A DNA stretch of 64,000 bases from Vibrio sp. PID17_43 (GTDB taxonomy: Bacteria; Pseudomonadota; Gammaproteobacteria; Enterobacterales; Vibrionaceae). The stretch's first letter is position 1; every line of letters starts with the position of its first letter. The translations under genes were made by a program, and so were the position numbers. The stretch is taken from the NCBI RefSeq assembly GCF_002608565.1, contig NZ_LIXM01000009.1, positions 1 to 64,000 of the forward strand, in the 5' to 3' direction. Positions 18,612 through 26,855 of the stretch are shown piece by piece. Under the pieces are notes generated by a model, which saw only the letters and a program-made list of their open reading frames with translations, searched no databases and had not been told where the DNA came from.

Positions 18612-19568
18612 ATGAGCCAATCAAATGTAACGGCCGCTCCTGAATCCGCACCGTCCGCATGGGAGCGTTTTAAAAACTCGGACTTCTTGTATTACTTCAA
18701 GCGCGACAAAGTGGCGATGGCCAGTTTTACGGTGTTTATGATGTTCCTGGTATTGGCGTTGGCCGCCCCAATTTTGGCACCGACAGACCCATATGACCTA
18801 ACGTCTATCGACATCATGGATTCTGAGCTCCCACCATCATGGATGGAGGGAGGAGAAGAGCGTTTCTTGCTCGGCACCGATGAGCAAGGTCGTGATATTT
18901 TATCGACCATTCTATATGGCTCGCGTTTATCACTGACTATCGGCTTTTTAGCGGTAGGTCTGCAGCTGATTTTGGGTATCATCATTGGCCTGTCTGCGGG
19001 TTATTTCGGTGGTCGTATTGATAGTTTCTTGATGCGTTTTGCGGATGTGCAGCTGTCGTTCTCGACCATGATGGTGGCGATCATTGTATCGGCCATCTTC
19101 AAAGCCAGCTTTGGCAGTGATTTCTACAGCCAATATGCTGTCGTTATGCTGGTGGTGATCATTGGTGTGGCAGAATGGCCGCAATATGCGCGTACGATTC
19201 GTGCCTCGGTATTGGCAGAGAAGAAAAAAGAATACGTAGAAGCAGCACGTGTGATGGGCTTTAAAGCACCGCGTATCATGTTCCGCCATATTTTGCCGAA
19301 CTGTCTATCGCCAATCTTGGTTATCTCGACCGTACAGGTTGCCAACGCGATCATGTCGGAAGCGGCGCTGTCGTTCCTCGGCTTGGGTCTTCCTGTCGAT
19401 CAGCCGTCATTAGGTGCGTTGATCAGCATCGGCTTTAACTACATCTTCTCCGGTGCATGGTGGATCACTGCATTCCCGGGTATTGTTCTGGTTACTTTAG
19501 TGTTGGTTATCAACTTATTAGGTGACTGGCTACGTGATGTGTTTAACCCAAAACTGTATAAAGGTTAA
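18612..19568 (+). CDS. ABC importer permease, DppC/OppC type
   Basis: A 318-residue permease partner of the preceding gene. It has the family N-terminal helix (FTVFMMFLVLALAAPILAPT), the LLGTDEQGRDILSTILYGSR motif and the EAA loop in KEYVEAARVMGFKAPRIMFRH. It is the last gene of the operon and is followed by a strong terminator. Confidence 0.93.
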   Translation: MSQSNVTAAPESAPSAWERFKNSDFLYYFKRDKVAMASFTVFMMFLVLALAAPILAPTDPYDLTSIDIMDSELPPSWMEGGEERFLLGTDEQGRDILSTILYGSRLSLTIGFLAVGLQLILGIIIGLSAGYFGGRIDSFLMRFADVQLSFSTMMVAIIVSAIFKASFGSDFYSQYAVVMLVVIIGVAEWPQYARTIRASVLAEKKKEYVEAARVMGFKAPRIMFRHILPNCLSPILVISTVQVANAIMSEAALSFLGLGLPVDQPSLGALISIGFNYIFSGAWWITAFPGIVLVTLVLVINLLGDWLRDVFNPKLYKG

Positions 19569-19617
19569 GAAAAGCCAACCAAGTCATTGCTTATCGCGTT
19601 GATTATTTCCTAAACTG

Positions 19618-19648
19618 AGAGCCGGATAAAAATCCGGCTCTTTTTTTG
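19618..19648 (+). terminator. Rho-independent terminator of the peptide ABC operon
   Basis: A 10-bp stem (agagccggat / atccggctct), AAAA loop and a run of seven or more Ts. Confidence 0.93.
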
Positions 19649-19704
19649 CTTACTACTTTGTATACCCTAGTAATTTTGCATCTTATCTGTTTAGAGTGAA
19701 GCGT

Positions 19705-20646
19705 ATGAAAATGAAGAAGGCACACCACTCACCTCGTATTGTTCAATTCAGTCTGAGCTTAGGGCTGCTACTTGTGTGCGGCCAGTTTTCTGCGCCAGCA
19801 TTGGCCAATGACGTGCTCTGTGATGCATCACAAGCCAGTCATAAAGAATTGCCAGTGCTTGAGCAATCTTGTCCAATTGGTAAAGGGTTATGGGGAAAAA
19901 AAGTGCCGCAGGGAGGCAATGATTTTTTCTGGATCCAGTGTGGTTTGCTGCCTAAGCCGATGCCGCTTGCTAATGCCAAACCGATTTACAGCAAGATCAC
20001 GACTGATGTGTGGATGAAGCGAGAAAATAATGACTATCGCTGTTTGATTGGACCGTATTTAGATTTTTCTGAGGCAAAGGAAGATTTACATCGCGTGAAA
20101 ACCTTGCCGGATTATAAAGACGCTTTTATTCGAGTCGTCAACAAGTCGGGTGCGAAAGCCCAGAAACAGACCAAACCCGCCCCCAAGCCAGTTGCAAAAA
20201 AGCCTGAAGTCGCCCCTAAACCGAGAGCATCGGTAACTCGTCCTGATACCGATGCATTTAAAGCGAAATCGGCGGCAATTGCCCAAAGTGCGACCAAGTC
20301 AGCCATAAACAGCAACAATGTTGAACTGCGCTTAGAAACACAATGGCAAGGGGTGACGTATGCCGTGCCTTATTTCTCAGACAACCAAAACCAGTTTTAC
20401 ATGGAGCATGGTAAACCGTGGAATCGTTTAGATTACTCGACGTCGGAGAAAGTGTGCCAAGTGATGGGGATGACGCTTGCGACGGTTGGTGAATTTAAAG
20501 CACTGCGTCAATCAGGCTTCATGGAGAAAAACCGCTGGCCGATGCAACTGCCTTACTGGGGCAAAGATAGAAAAGGGTTGTTTGCGGATCGAGAGCCGAA
20601 TCAACTAACGGGCACATCACTGTTGAATGTGATGTGTGTGAAGTGA
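19705..20646 (+). CDS. Exported SPOR-domain protein, function unknown
   Basis: About 313 residues. An N-terminal signal-like segment (IVQFSLSLGLLLVCGQFSAPALA) directs export. Residues about 70-140 read like a SPOR fold (FWIQCGLLPKPMPLANAKPI, then YRCLIGPYLDFSEAKEDL and AFIRVV). SPOR domains bind denuded septal peptidoglycan. A Pro/Lys/Ala-rich linker follows. The C-terminal 100 residues (from WQGVTYAVPYF) form a separate domain with two cysteines that I do not recognise. The start could be GTG at 19696 or ATG at 19705 or 19711. GAG about 8 nt before 19705 favours that one. A role at the division septum is inference. Confidence 0.75.
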   Translation: MKMKKAHHSPRIVQFSLSLGLLLVCGQFSAPALANDVLCDASQASHKELPVLEQSCPIGKGLWGKKVPQGGNDFFWIQCGLLPKPMPLANAKPIYSKITTDVWMKRENNDYRCLIGPYLDFSEAKEDLHRVKTLPDYKDAFIRVVNKSGAKAQKQTKPAPKPVAKKPEVAPKPRASVTRPDTDAFKAKSAAIAQSATKSAINSNNVELRLETQWQGVTYAVPYFSDNQNQFYMEHGKPWNRLDYSTSEKVCQVMGMTLATVGEFKALRQSGFMEKNRWPMQLPYWGKDRKGLFADREPNQLTGTSLLNVMCVK

Positions 20647-20670
20647 TCGTCTTTAGTTAAGTTGATATAA

Positions 20671-20695
20671 AAAGAGCTCGCATGGCGAGCTCTTT
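20671..20695. terminator. Terminator between convergent genes
   Basis: An 11-bp perfect stem (aaagagctcgc / gcgagctcttt). On the minus strand it ends in five Ts, so it mainly serves the lipoprotein gene on that strand. Confidence 0.8.
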
Positions 20696-20743
20696 AAGAA
20701 AGATAGTTTCACTCAGTTAAAAAGGCGTATCGCCTTAATATCA

Positions 20744-23095
20744 CTAAGGGTTGAGTAATTCTGAAGCCAAAGCTTGATCCTGTGTGAAGAGGCGGTAATT
20801 CGTCTTCAGACCGTCTCCACCATCGTGCATCCATTGGCAACTCATCGCAATTAATTTCTCATCACTTGATAACACTTTACAAGTCTCTTCGAACGTCATA
20901 TCCGTTAAATGGAATTTGTAGGTGATTGTGTTGCCTTGATTGTAGGTGATGGTTATATCACCACTTGCCGAGCCATCGTTCCATGTTTTGTTATCAATGT
21001 TCAACGTTTGAGCTAACATGTCAGGGCTATAGTTATTAGATCCAGCGTCGTCCATGAGGTAAATCCACTCTCCAGATTTTAGCCTGTCAGGAACGGCCTG
21101 TGCAGGTGCAGCGTGGTCGATGTCATCATGAGACCAAACAATCAGATCCTGAGCTCCTGTTGCAGCATAAGCAACCGCTAAGTTGTTGTTGTTACCGATG
21201 TATAAAAACTCATCGTAGCCTTCGGGATGAACGATTTTGTTATCTTCAATCTTAGTGTCTTTGTCGTCGTATGAGTAATCACCAGCGAACATTTCAACAC
21301 CACCGTCCGAATTGAACAGAGCTTCGTTCATACTCGCGACATATTCAGGCAGTTTACCGTTAACAAGGAAGCTTGTTAGGGTATTTGATGGCTGCGTTTC
21401 ATCGGCTTTCACCACTGGAAGCTTAACTTGCTCCATTGATGAAACCACTTCATCCGCTTGGTCTACGTAGATACCAGCTGCGATGTAGAACACGCCGTTC
21501 TCGCTTGCTTGTGTTGGTGTACCACTTAGCGATAAAACACCTTCGTCAGTGACATCCACACGGATACCATCAATTGAAGTTTGATGATCGCTGTTGGATG
21601 TGTTCATACCCGCAAAGTATTCAACTGGGATGTTGATGTTTTGCGCAGGGAAGATGTCTTGCAGTGTGGTCTCAAGCGTTACTGGTGTGATTGGTTGGTT
21701 TTGCGTCAACTCACCCAGTTTGGTTTTGATTTCACTTTCTAGCGTGATCCGTTTGGCTTCATTAAAGCCGAAGCTTGGTACTTTTGCTTCTTCAACGGTC
21801 AGAGTGATCGTGGTTTCAGCCGCTTGCTCGTGAACTCCGTCGGTTGCTGAAAGCGTGATGGTGAAGCTGCCGGATGTGGAAGGGGTACCCGTGATCATCA
21901 GCTCATCTGCCGTTAGCGTAACGTTAACGCCCGCTGGCGCACCAGCAACGCCATAGGTTAATTTGTCACCATCTGCGTCTTTAAATAGGCCAGTCACATC
22001 GTACACAGCGCCGACGATCTCTTGACCTTGGGTGAAGCGCTCTTCAGCAAAGGTGTCTTTCAGGATTGATTCAACACTTTGCTCAACCGTTGGCGCTGAG
22101 TTTGGTGTGGTGATGGTTACTTGTAAGTTAGTAGGGTATGACAGTGAGCCGTGTTCATCTTCTGCGAACACTTGGTATAGGAATTGGCCCGCTTTGCTAG
22201 GAGTGCCAGAGATCACGCCTGTGTTCGCATCAATGCGAAGACCGTTGCTGTTACCTTTTAGCTCGATCATGCTGTAGGTTAGCTTATCGCCATCTACGTC
22301 GCTGAACTTGTCCGTCACGTCGATAGTCTGCCATGCGTCACCGAAGATCATCTCAACTGGAGCTATCGTGCTTGCAACTGGGCGACTGTTTGGTTTAACT
22401 GTAACGACACCATCTGTTACGTCAACAACGGGTGCGTAGTTGTCTAGATCTTCAGGTGAGTTTTCAATAATGTTGCTTGTTTCAGTTGCAACTTCAGTTG
22501 AAATTGCTAGTTGCGTTTCTATATCTAGCTCATTATTGTCAACCAGTGTTTCACCGATAACTTTTAGTGCTTTTGCTTCATTAGATGAGTTAGCAAGGTA
22601 ATCACCGAAAATCATCGCAGAGTCTGCACCAGTAATTGACGTGGAGATTGAAGCTACGACTTTTTCCTCTGCCTGTTCTTGTGTCAGTTCACTGTTTGCG
22701 CTCATTTGCTCAATAACCATATTGGTCATTGGGTTCACAATAATGTTGTTGCCTTCACTTGCTGGAGAAGCTAGATCGAAACCTTTTGCAACCAGGCCGC
22801 GATCGTTATCGATGGTTTTACCAGCAACCGCTTTGATACATACATTCATACCAGCAAAGTCGGCTTTACTGATTGTCGCTTTACCGTCTTCGTTAGTCAC
22901 GATCTCTGTATTGAGCTCACAGCCGTTTGCAAGGTTACCATCTTTATCAACCCAAATTTCTGCGTTGTGTAGGTAGCCATCAATTGCTGTAATTACAATA
23001 CCACGAGCTTCAACCGGTTTTGAACCATCATCTGAACCACCACAGCCTGTAAGAGCAATAGCCACTGACGCTGCGAGTAAACTCACCTTATTCAT
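20744..23095 (-). CDS. Large surface lipoprotein with cadherin/Ig-like repeats
   Basis: 783 residues. The N-terminus has a lipoprotein signal peptide with lipobox LTGC (Cys18) and mature sequence CGGSDD. It has no Asp at +2, so outer-membrane sorting is expected. Residues about 30-230 are a domain with two cysteines. From about 235 come at least two dystroglycan-type cadherin/He_PIG Ig-like repeats, each with a DVDGDKLTY or DADGDKLTY acidic calcium-type motif and a GTPSxxG turn. A third, more diverged repeat follows (SLSGTPTQASENG). The C-terminal 170 residues are an unrecognised domain with one cysteine pair. Adhesion or matrix binding is plausible from the repeats but not shown. Confidence 0.85.
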   Translation of the reverse strand: MNKVSLLAASVAIALTGCGGSDDGSKPVEARGIVITAIDGYLHNAEIWVDKDGNLANGCELNTEIVTNEDGKATISKADFAGMNVCIKAVAGKTIDNDRGLVAKGFDLASPASEGNNIIVNPMTNMVIEQMSANSELTQEQAEEKVVASISTSITGADSAMIFGDYLANSSNEAKALKVIGETLVDNNELDIETQLAISTEVATETSNIIENSPEDLDNYAPVVDVTDGVVTVKPNSRPVASTIAPVEMIFGDAWQTIDVTDKFSDVDGDKLTYSMIELKGNSNGLRIDANTGVISGTPSKAGQFLYQVFAEDEHGSLSYPTNLQVTITTPNSAPTVEQSVESILKDTFAEERFTQGQEIVGAVYDVTGLFKDADGDKLTYGVAGAPAGVNVTLTADELMITGTPSTSGSFTITLSATDGVHEQAAETTITLTVEEAKVPSFGFNEAKRITLESEIKTKLGELTQNQPITPVTLETTLQDIFPAQNINIPVEYFAGMNTSNSDHQTSIDGIRVDVTDEGVLSLSGTPTQASENGVFYIAAGIYVDQADEVVSSMEQVKLPVVKADETQPSNTLTSFLVNGKLPEYVASMNEALFNSDGGVEMFAGDYSYDDKDTKIEDNKIVHPEGYDEFLYIGNNNNLAVAYAATGAQDLIVWSHDDIDHAAPAQAVPDRLKSGEWIYLMDDAGSNNYSPDMLAQTLNIDNKTWNDGSASGDITITYNQGNTITYKFHLTDMTFEETCKVLSSDEKLIAMSCQWMHDGGDGLKTNYRLFTQDQALASELLNP

Positions 23096-23153
23096 TATTC
23101 TTTATCCTTGTTTCGTTTCCAAATGAGAAAGTTGCTTGTTATCGTTTTATCTC

Positions 23154-23175
23154 TCAATCTCACTAGTGAGATTGA
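23154..23175. promoter_or_regulatory. Perfect 22-bp palindrome upstream of the lipoprotein gene
   Basis: tcaatctcactagtgagattga is fully symmetric and lies 59-80 nt upstream of the lipoprotein start, a normal operator position. It has no T tail and a tiny loop, so it fits a protein-binding site better than a terminator. The regulator is unknown. Confidence 0.5.
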
Positions 23176-23341
23176 AAAGGCAGCGCATTTTAAATCGGTT
23201 TTGGAAGCGGTTTCAAGACACGAAAAGCCGCAAAAAAGCCGTAAAAAAAACTTTGAATATTTTTTGTGGCGTTGATTAGTGGTTTAAATGGCGATTTGAG
23301 GAGGTCATTATGTAATACAACTACTTATTCTGATTCTTTGC

Positions 23342-24376
23342 TCAGTTTTGCGTGGTTTTTGTACCAATAGGGTCGTGATAAATCACATTCATTTTCAACT
23401 CCTCTACGCTATTGGCGTATTGAGGAAGTGGGCGCAAGATGTAGCTGTAAGCTTCTCCTTGAAGAAAAACGTCATTGGCATGGTAATCGTTGTTGAAATA
23501 GACATAAGCGTATGCCGACGGTTTAGGTGCAGTCGCGCAATAGGTATTGTTGGAGTAAGAAATCACATCGCTAAACATCCCTTCACCTGCGATGATTGAG
23601 GTGTCCCAAAACTGACAGAATTCATGAGCAAATAAGTCGCTATTAGACGTGACTATGTTAAGATCTGAGTCGAAACCGTCGTAATACTCATTACCTTGAG
23701 CGAAGCGTCGGTCAAAAATATAGTTACCAGCAAGCGCATGGCGATAGCCACCGGCAGTCGGAATGAGCAGATCAAATCGGGCGGATTGATACAGCTCTTT
23801 GCCAGTATTGACGTTCAAACGTTCTTCCATTGATCGTTTGTTCTTCTGCATGGTGTAGCTTTCGAAGCGGTTATTGTCGAAAACGGTGATGAAGTAGTTT
23901 TCGGTTTCTTTGTGTACGCGTGAGGTGTAGACCTTTTTGGTTGTCCAGATTTGTTGTGAGTCGTTTGCTCTCACTACCAATGATTTATCGCTGATCTGAT
24001 ACTGACCGACTTTCTTTAATTCATGCTCTTCAGGGCAATGGGTTTTGTTGTTGGCCGCTGCATAGAAGACTTCTTCTTCGGCAAATTTGAATGCCTCACA
24101 GTACACCACTTCATAGGCGTATCTTTTCCCACCAAGTAAGGTTGTGGTTTCCAAGCGATACACAAGGCCATCGATGAGAGGGTGCTCGGTATCATTTTGC
24201 TCTTCGATTACTGCTGGTAGCTCAAAACGTGTTGTCACCCAAGCATGGTCTTCTGTCCCGTGGTGGTCATCACGAGCTGATACGGCCAGAAAGGTGGTTT
24301 GGTTGAAGGCTTTTGGTGCGCCTTGCAGCATGATTTGTCCTTGATTAAGGACACTTAACCCGTTGGCGTTTTCCAA
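23342..24376 (-). CDS. Unknown protein at the end of the pknT-ecfP operon (possible 3' half of a split gene)
   Basis: About 330-344 residues, no recognised family and no signal peptide of its own. It contains several cysteines (CEAFKF, HCPEEH, EFCQFW, TYCATAP) and many aromatic residues, which is more like an exported protein than a cytoplasmic one. The reading frame is open from a TTG at 24376, which overlaps the previous gene by 22 nt and has no ribosome site. An ATG at 24331 has AAGGA 6-7 nt upstream and may be the true start. Alternatively it is the rest of the preceding gene after a one-base loss in GGAAAA near 24371: adding one G would fuse the two into one exported protein of about 487 residues. 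Confidence 0.7.
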   Translation of the reverse strand: MENANGLSVLNQGQIMLQGAPKAFNQTTFLAVSARDDHHGTEDHAWVTTRFELPAVIEEQNDTEHPLIDGLVYRLETTTLLGGKRYAYEVVYCEAFKFAEEEVFYAAANNKTHCPEEHELKKVGQYQISDKSLVVRANDSQQIWTTKKVYTSRVHKETENYFITVFDNNRFESYTMQKNKRSMEERLNVNTGKELYQSARFDLLIPTAGGYRHALAGNYIFDRRFAQGNEYYDGFDSDLNIVTSNSDLFAHEFCQFWDTSIIAGEGMFSDVISYSNNTYCATAPKPSAYAYVYFNNDYHANDVFLQGEAYSYILRPLPQYANSVEELKMNVIYHDPIGTKTTQN

Positions 24377-24789
24377 CCAAAGATGATGGTTTGAAGCTGC
24401 TGTTCTACCGCAAGGTTAATGATCGGTTTGCCGTTGTCTGTCGAATCATGGTTTGGGTTGTTGCTGACGTAGGTTTGAGTCAGGCTTCCGGAGTCATTGA
24501 CCATCGATGATCCCAAAGCATCTGGAACCTGTTCAGTATGCTCTGACAAGGTTGATTCGAGGGCTTTTTCAAAGGCGAGATCGTTGCTCCGCTCTAGTGC
24601 TGACGAGGTTAAAGCTTGTTTTACTTCAATCAAAGAAGTGCGCTCACCATGAGCGGCGTCTTTCTTATCAGTACTATTTTGTGCAGGTTTGATATTGGCA
24701 GCGACAGCTGTCGTTTGTTCATCTGAAAGCCAGTAGCTTGCTATCAAGCAGATACCTAGTATGCCTGCAATCCAGTATTTTTTCGTCAT
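24355..24789 (-). CDS. Small membrane-anchored or exported protein of the pknT-ecfP operon
   Basis: 144 residues, no recognised family. Residues 5-20 (YWIAGILGICLIASYWL) are a signal anchor or signal peptide. The remainder is polar and probably extended (many Ser, Thr, Asn, Asp) and lies outside the cytoplasm. It begins 4 nt after the ecfP stop, so it is translated from the same message. Its end falls at the start of the next frame, and the two may originally have been one gene. The position just after an ECF sigma gene raises the possibility of an anti-sigma or sensor role, but it lacks any known anti-sigma signature. Confidence 0.7.
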   Translation of the reverse strand: MTKKYWIAGILGICLIASYWLSDEQTTAVAANIKPAQNSTDKKDAAHGERTSLIEVKQALTSSALERSNDLAFEKALESTLSEHTEQVPDALGSSMVNDSGSLTQTYVSNNPNHDSTDNGKPIINLAVEQQLQTIIFGWKTPTG

Positions 24790-24793
24790 GATG

Positions 24794-25366
24794 TTATGCG
24801 TACGCCATTCTTGAGTGCAGCCAACTGCGTGAGAACTTTAAGTCTTTTTCAATCAAACTGGCGCTACATTCCAGCAGTTCACAGATCTCTTGGTTTTTCA
24901 TGCCCATCAAGTATTTGAGCTTCAAAGCGTTAGACTGACGCGGGTAGCGCACACTAAAGCTATCGAGGGCTTTATCCATGATTATCAGTTGCTCGAAGCG
25001 ATCTTCTTCCTCTCTCATCAAGGTGATGTGTTTGCGCTTCTGTGCTTGATGTGCGCGTGCGTTGTCGATCAAAATTTGGCGCATCACTTTGGCTGCCATT
25101 AAGAAGAAATCGCGCTTGGTTTCAATCTCACTCATGTCGCAGTTAGACATTTTCAAATAAGCATCATGAATGAGCACCGTGGTGCTGTTTACGCTGTCTG
25201 ACAGCACCTTGTTGTCGGTGCCGTATTTCTCTTCGTTGCGTTCACGTTCCTGTTGGGCGATTTTACGCAGCTGTAGGTAAGCGAATTGGTACAACTCACT
25301 TTCCGCCTGTTTATCGCCGGCTTGCCACTGCTGGATGATTTGCGTCAGGGTAGATTTAGAAGCCAT
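24794..25366 (-). CDS. ecfP: EcfP, ECF sigma factor activated by threonine phosphorylation
   Basis: A 190-residue ECF sigma factor of the group usually described as TIGR02999-like. Region 2 covers about residues 15-105 (KVMRQILIDNARAHQAQKRK) and region 4 about 125-185 (LKYLMGMKNQEICELLECSASLIEKDLKFSRSWL, read in two parts). In ordinary ECF factors the region 2.2 helix carries a DAED-type acidic patch that binds RNA polymerase. Here that stretch is STTVLIHDAYLKM, with Thr at position 63. Published work on V. parahaemolyticus EcfP, as I recall it, showed that the kinase PknT phosphorylates Thr63 to supply the missing charge in response to polymyxin. It lies 2 nt after the upstream gene and 4 nt before the next. 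Confidence 0.9.
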   Translation of the reverse strand: MASKSTLTQIIQQWQAGDKQAESELYQFAYLQLRKIAQQERERNEEKYGTDNKVLSDSVNSTTVLIHDAYLKMSNCDMSEIETKRDFFLMAAKVMRQILIDNARAHQAQKRKHITLMREEEDRFEQLIIMDKALDSFSVRYPRQSNALKLKYLMGMKNQEICELLECSASLIEKDLKFSRSWLHSRMAYA

Positions 25367-25368
25367 GG

Positions 25369-26841
25369 CTATACGTCCTCACTTACCTTTACAAACTCAG
25401 AGATAGAATGGGTTTCGATACGATCAGAGCCATCGCGATTACGACTGATGTCTTGCTGGTAACGATACAAAATGCCTTGCTCCCACGCTTTGCCTGCTGG
25501 TAGGTATTCCCACGTGGTGTAGTTGATTTCTGAAGGGGCGGGTGACCAGCGAACCATCACGTTCATCTGTGCTAATTCGGCGTTTTTCTGATCGTTGTTG
25601 ACCCACCACATGTCTAAGTATTCGTTAGTGACGTCTTGGGTGTATAGGCTGGTATCTGTGGGGCATTTAACGGCATCGACAGGTAAACGCAACACTTGGT
25701 TATGGCGCATTAGAAGACACGATTGCTTCATCGAGTCTTGTAGGTATTGAGTTTGCTGCCACACACCTTGGTAGGCAATTTGGTTATCGACGGAGTCAGG
25801 ATAGGTAAACCACAGCATTTCAGTGCGGTTGTGGTGTTTAACGTGTTCATTTGGTCCCAAACCTTGCACTTTTTCCATCAACAGTTGGGTATTTGGATCG
25901 AAGTTGAGTGCGACCGAGCGATATTTCCAGTCGCCTTCATCATCATAATCTTCCAGCGAGAAGCCATTTAGGTCATTGCGGGTGCAACCTGTATCCGCGC
26001 AGCCGACAAAGCTCTCCCACTCTGAGAACTTTTCAATTGGTTCGATAATGTCTTCGGTGACGCTTTGATTGAGTGCTAAGAAACAGCCTTGGAAATAGTC
26101 CCCCACGCTTGGGTGCTGGATCAGGTTTTCTTCAGTGATGGTGAAGTTGACCTCACCGATTGGTGGGCGATAGCGGGGATGGTGCTGATAACGGATATCG
26201 AACGCACAGGCGCGACCTTGCCAATCCTTCTTCTTGATGATGTTCTTAAAGCGCACATCACGAGGCTCAAAAATGATTTCATCTGAGGCAAAGTTCCTCT
26301 CGATGTAGCGTTGGCTTTCATTGAGGTGTTCGACCGCTTCTTGTACCGAAACCCAATTCAAATTGAGTTGTTGTTTAGCGTCATCTAGAAAGTTGAGGTC
26401 GAGGCGCTTGAGTTGCGCTTGGAAGTTGGGATCCGAGAGAACCTTGTTGGCGAGCACGATCTCTTGTCGATTTTCTGGTGTGCTATCAAGAGACAGCAGT
26501 AAGCGCGTCATGTTGATACTGCGACTGGGTTTTGTTGTCGCCATCGTTGGAGTGACGACTTCTTGGCCAGAAAGTGTTGTCAGTAAGTAGCCTTTGTCAT
26601 CACTACCAAGAAAAAAGCTCACTACATCACCTGGGCGATATTGAAATGCGCCTTTCTGGGTGTAACCTGAGAGATTTGAGCTGGTTTTGTAATACAGGCC
26701 AGTCACCGGAGAATCGATGAAAAAGCCTTGTTTGAGCGTAGGTTCGACCGCTTCTGTTGCAGAACCAGCAGAAGTAGACGTCGCCCAAGCAGGGGCCATC
26801 GCTAACGCAGATAGCCAAAAAGCCACTGAACGTGTGTGCAT
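25369..26841 (-). CDS. Exported protein of unknown function between pknT and ecfP
   Basis: About 490 residues. A signal peptide (TRSVAFWLSALAMAPAWA) is followed by a Thr/Ser-rich linker and a module reading GFFIDSPVTGLYYKTSSNLS, then GYTQKGAFQYRPGDVVSFFLG. I associate this DSPV-GL-Y-T pattern with N-terminal domains of bacterial surface lipoproteins. The rest has five or more cysteines and no known enzyme motif. The ATG at 26841 is chosen because it opens the signal peptide and lies 14 nt after the kinase stop. An ATG at 26898 would overlap the kinase gene. Its location between kinase and sigma genes suggests an envelope-side role in the same stress pathway, by inference only. Confidence 0.78.
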   Translation of the reverse strand: MHTRSVAFWLSALAMAPAWATSTSAGSATEAVEPTLKQGFFIDSPVTGLYYKTSSNLSGYTQKGAFQYRPGDVVSFFLGSDDKGYLLTTLSGQEVVTPTMATTKPSRSINMTRLLLSLDSTPENRQEIVLANKVLSDPNFQAQLKRLDLNFLDDAKQQLNLNWVSVQEAVEHLNESQRYIERNFASDEIIFEPRDVRFKNIIKKKDWQGRACAFDIRYQHHPRYRPPIGEVNFTITEENLIQHPSVGDYFQGCFLALNQSVTEDIIEPIEKFSEWESFVGCADTGCTRNDLNGFSLEDYDDEGDWKYRSVALNFDPNTQLLMEKVQGLGPNEHVKHHNRTEMLWFTYPDSVDNQIAYQGVWQQTQYLQDSMKQSCLLMRHNQVLRLPVDAVKCPTDTSLYTQDVTNEYLDMWWVNNDQKNAELAQMNVMVRWSPAPSEINYTTWEYLPAGKAWEQGILYRYQQDISRNRDGSDRIETHSISEFVKVSEDV

Positions 26842-26855
26842 CGTAGTTTTAAGCC

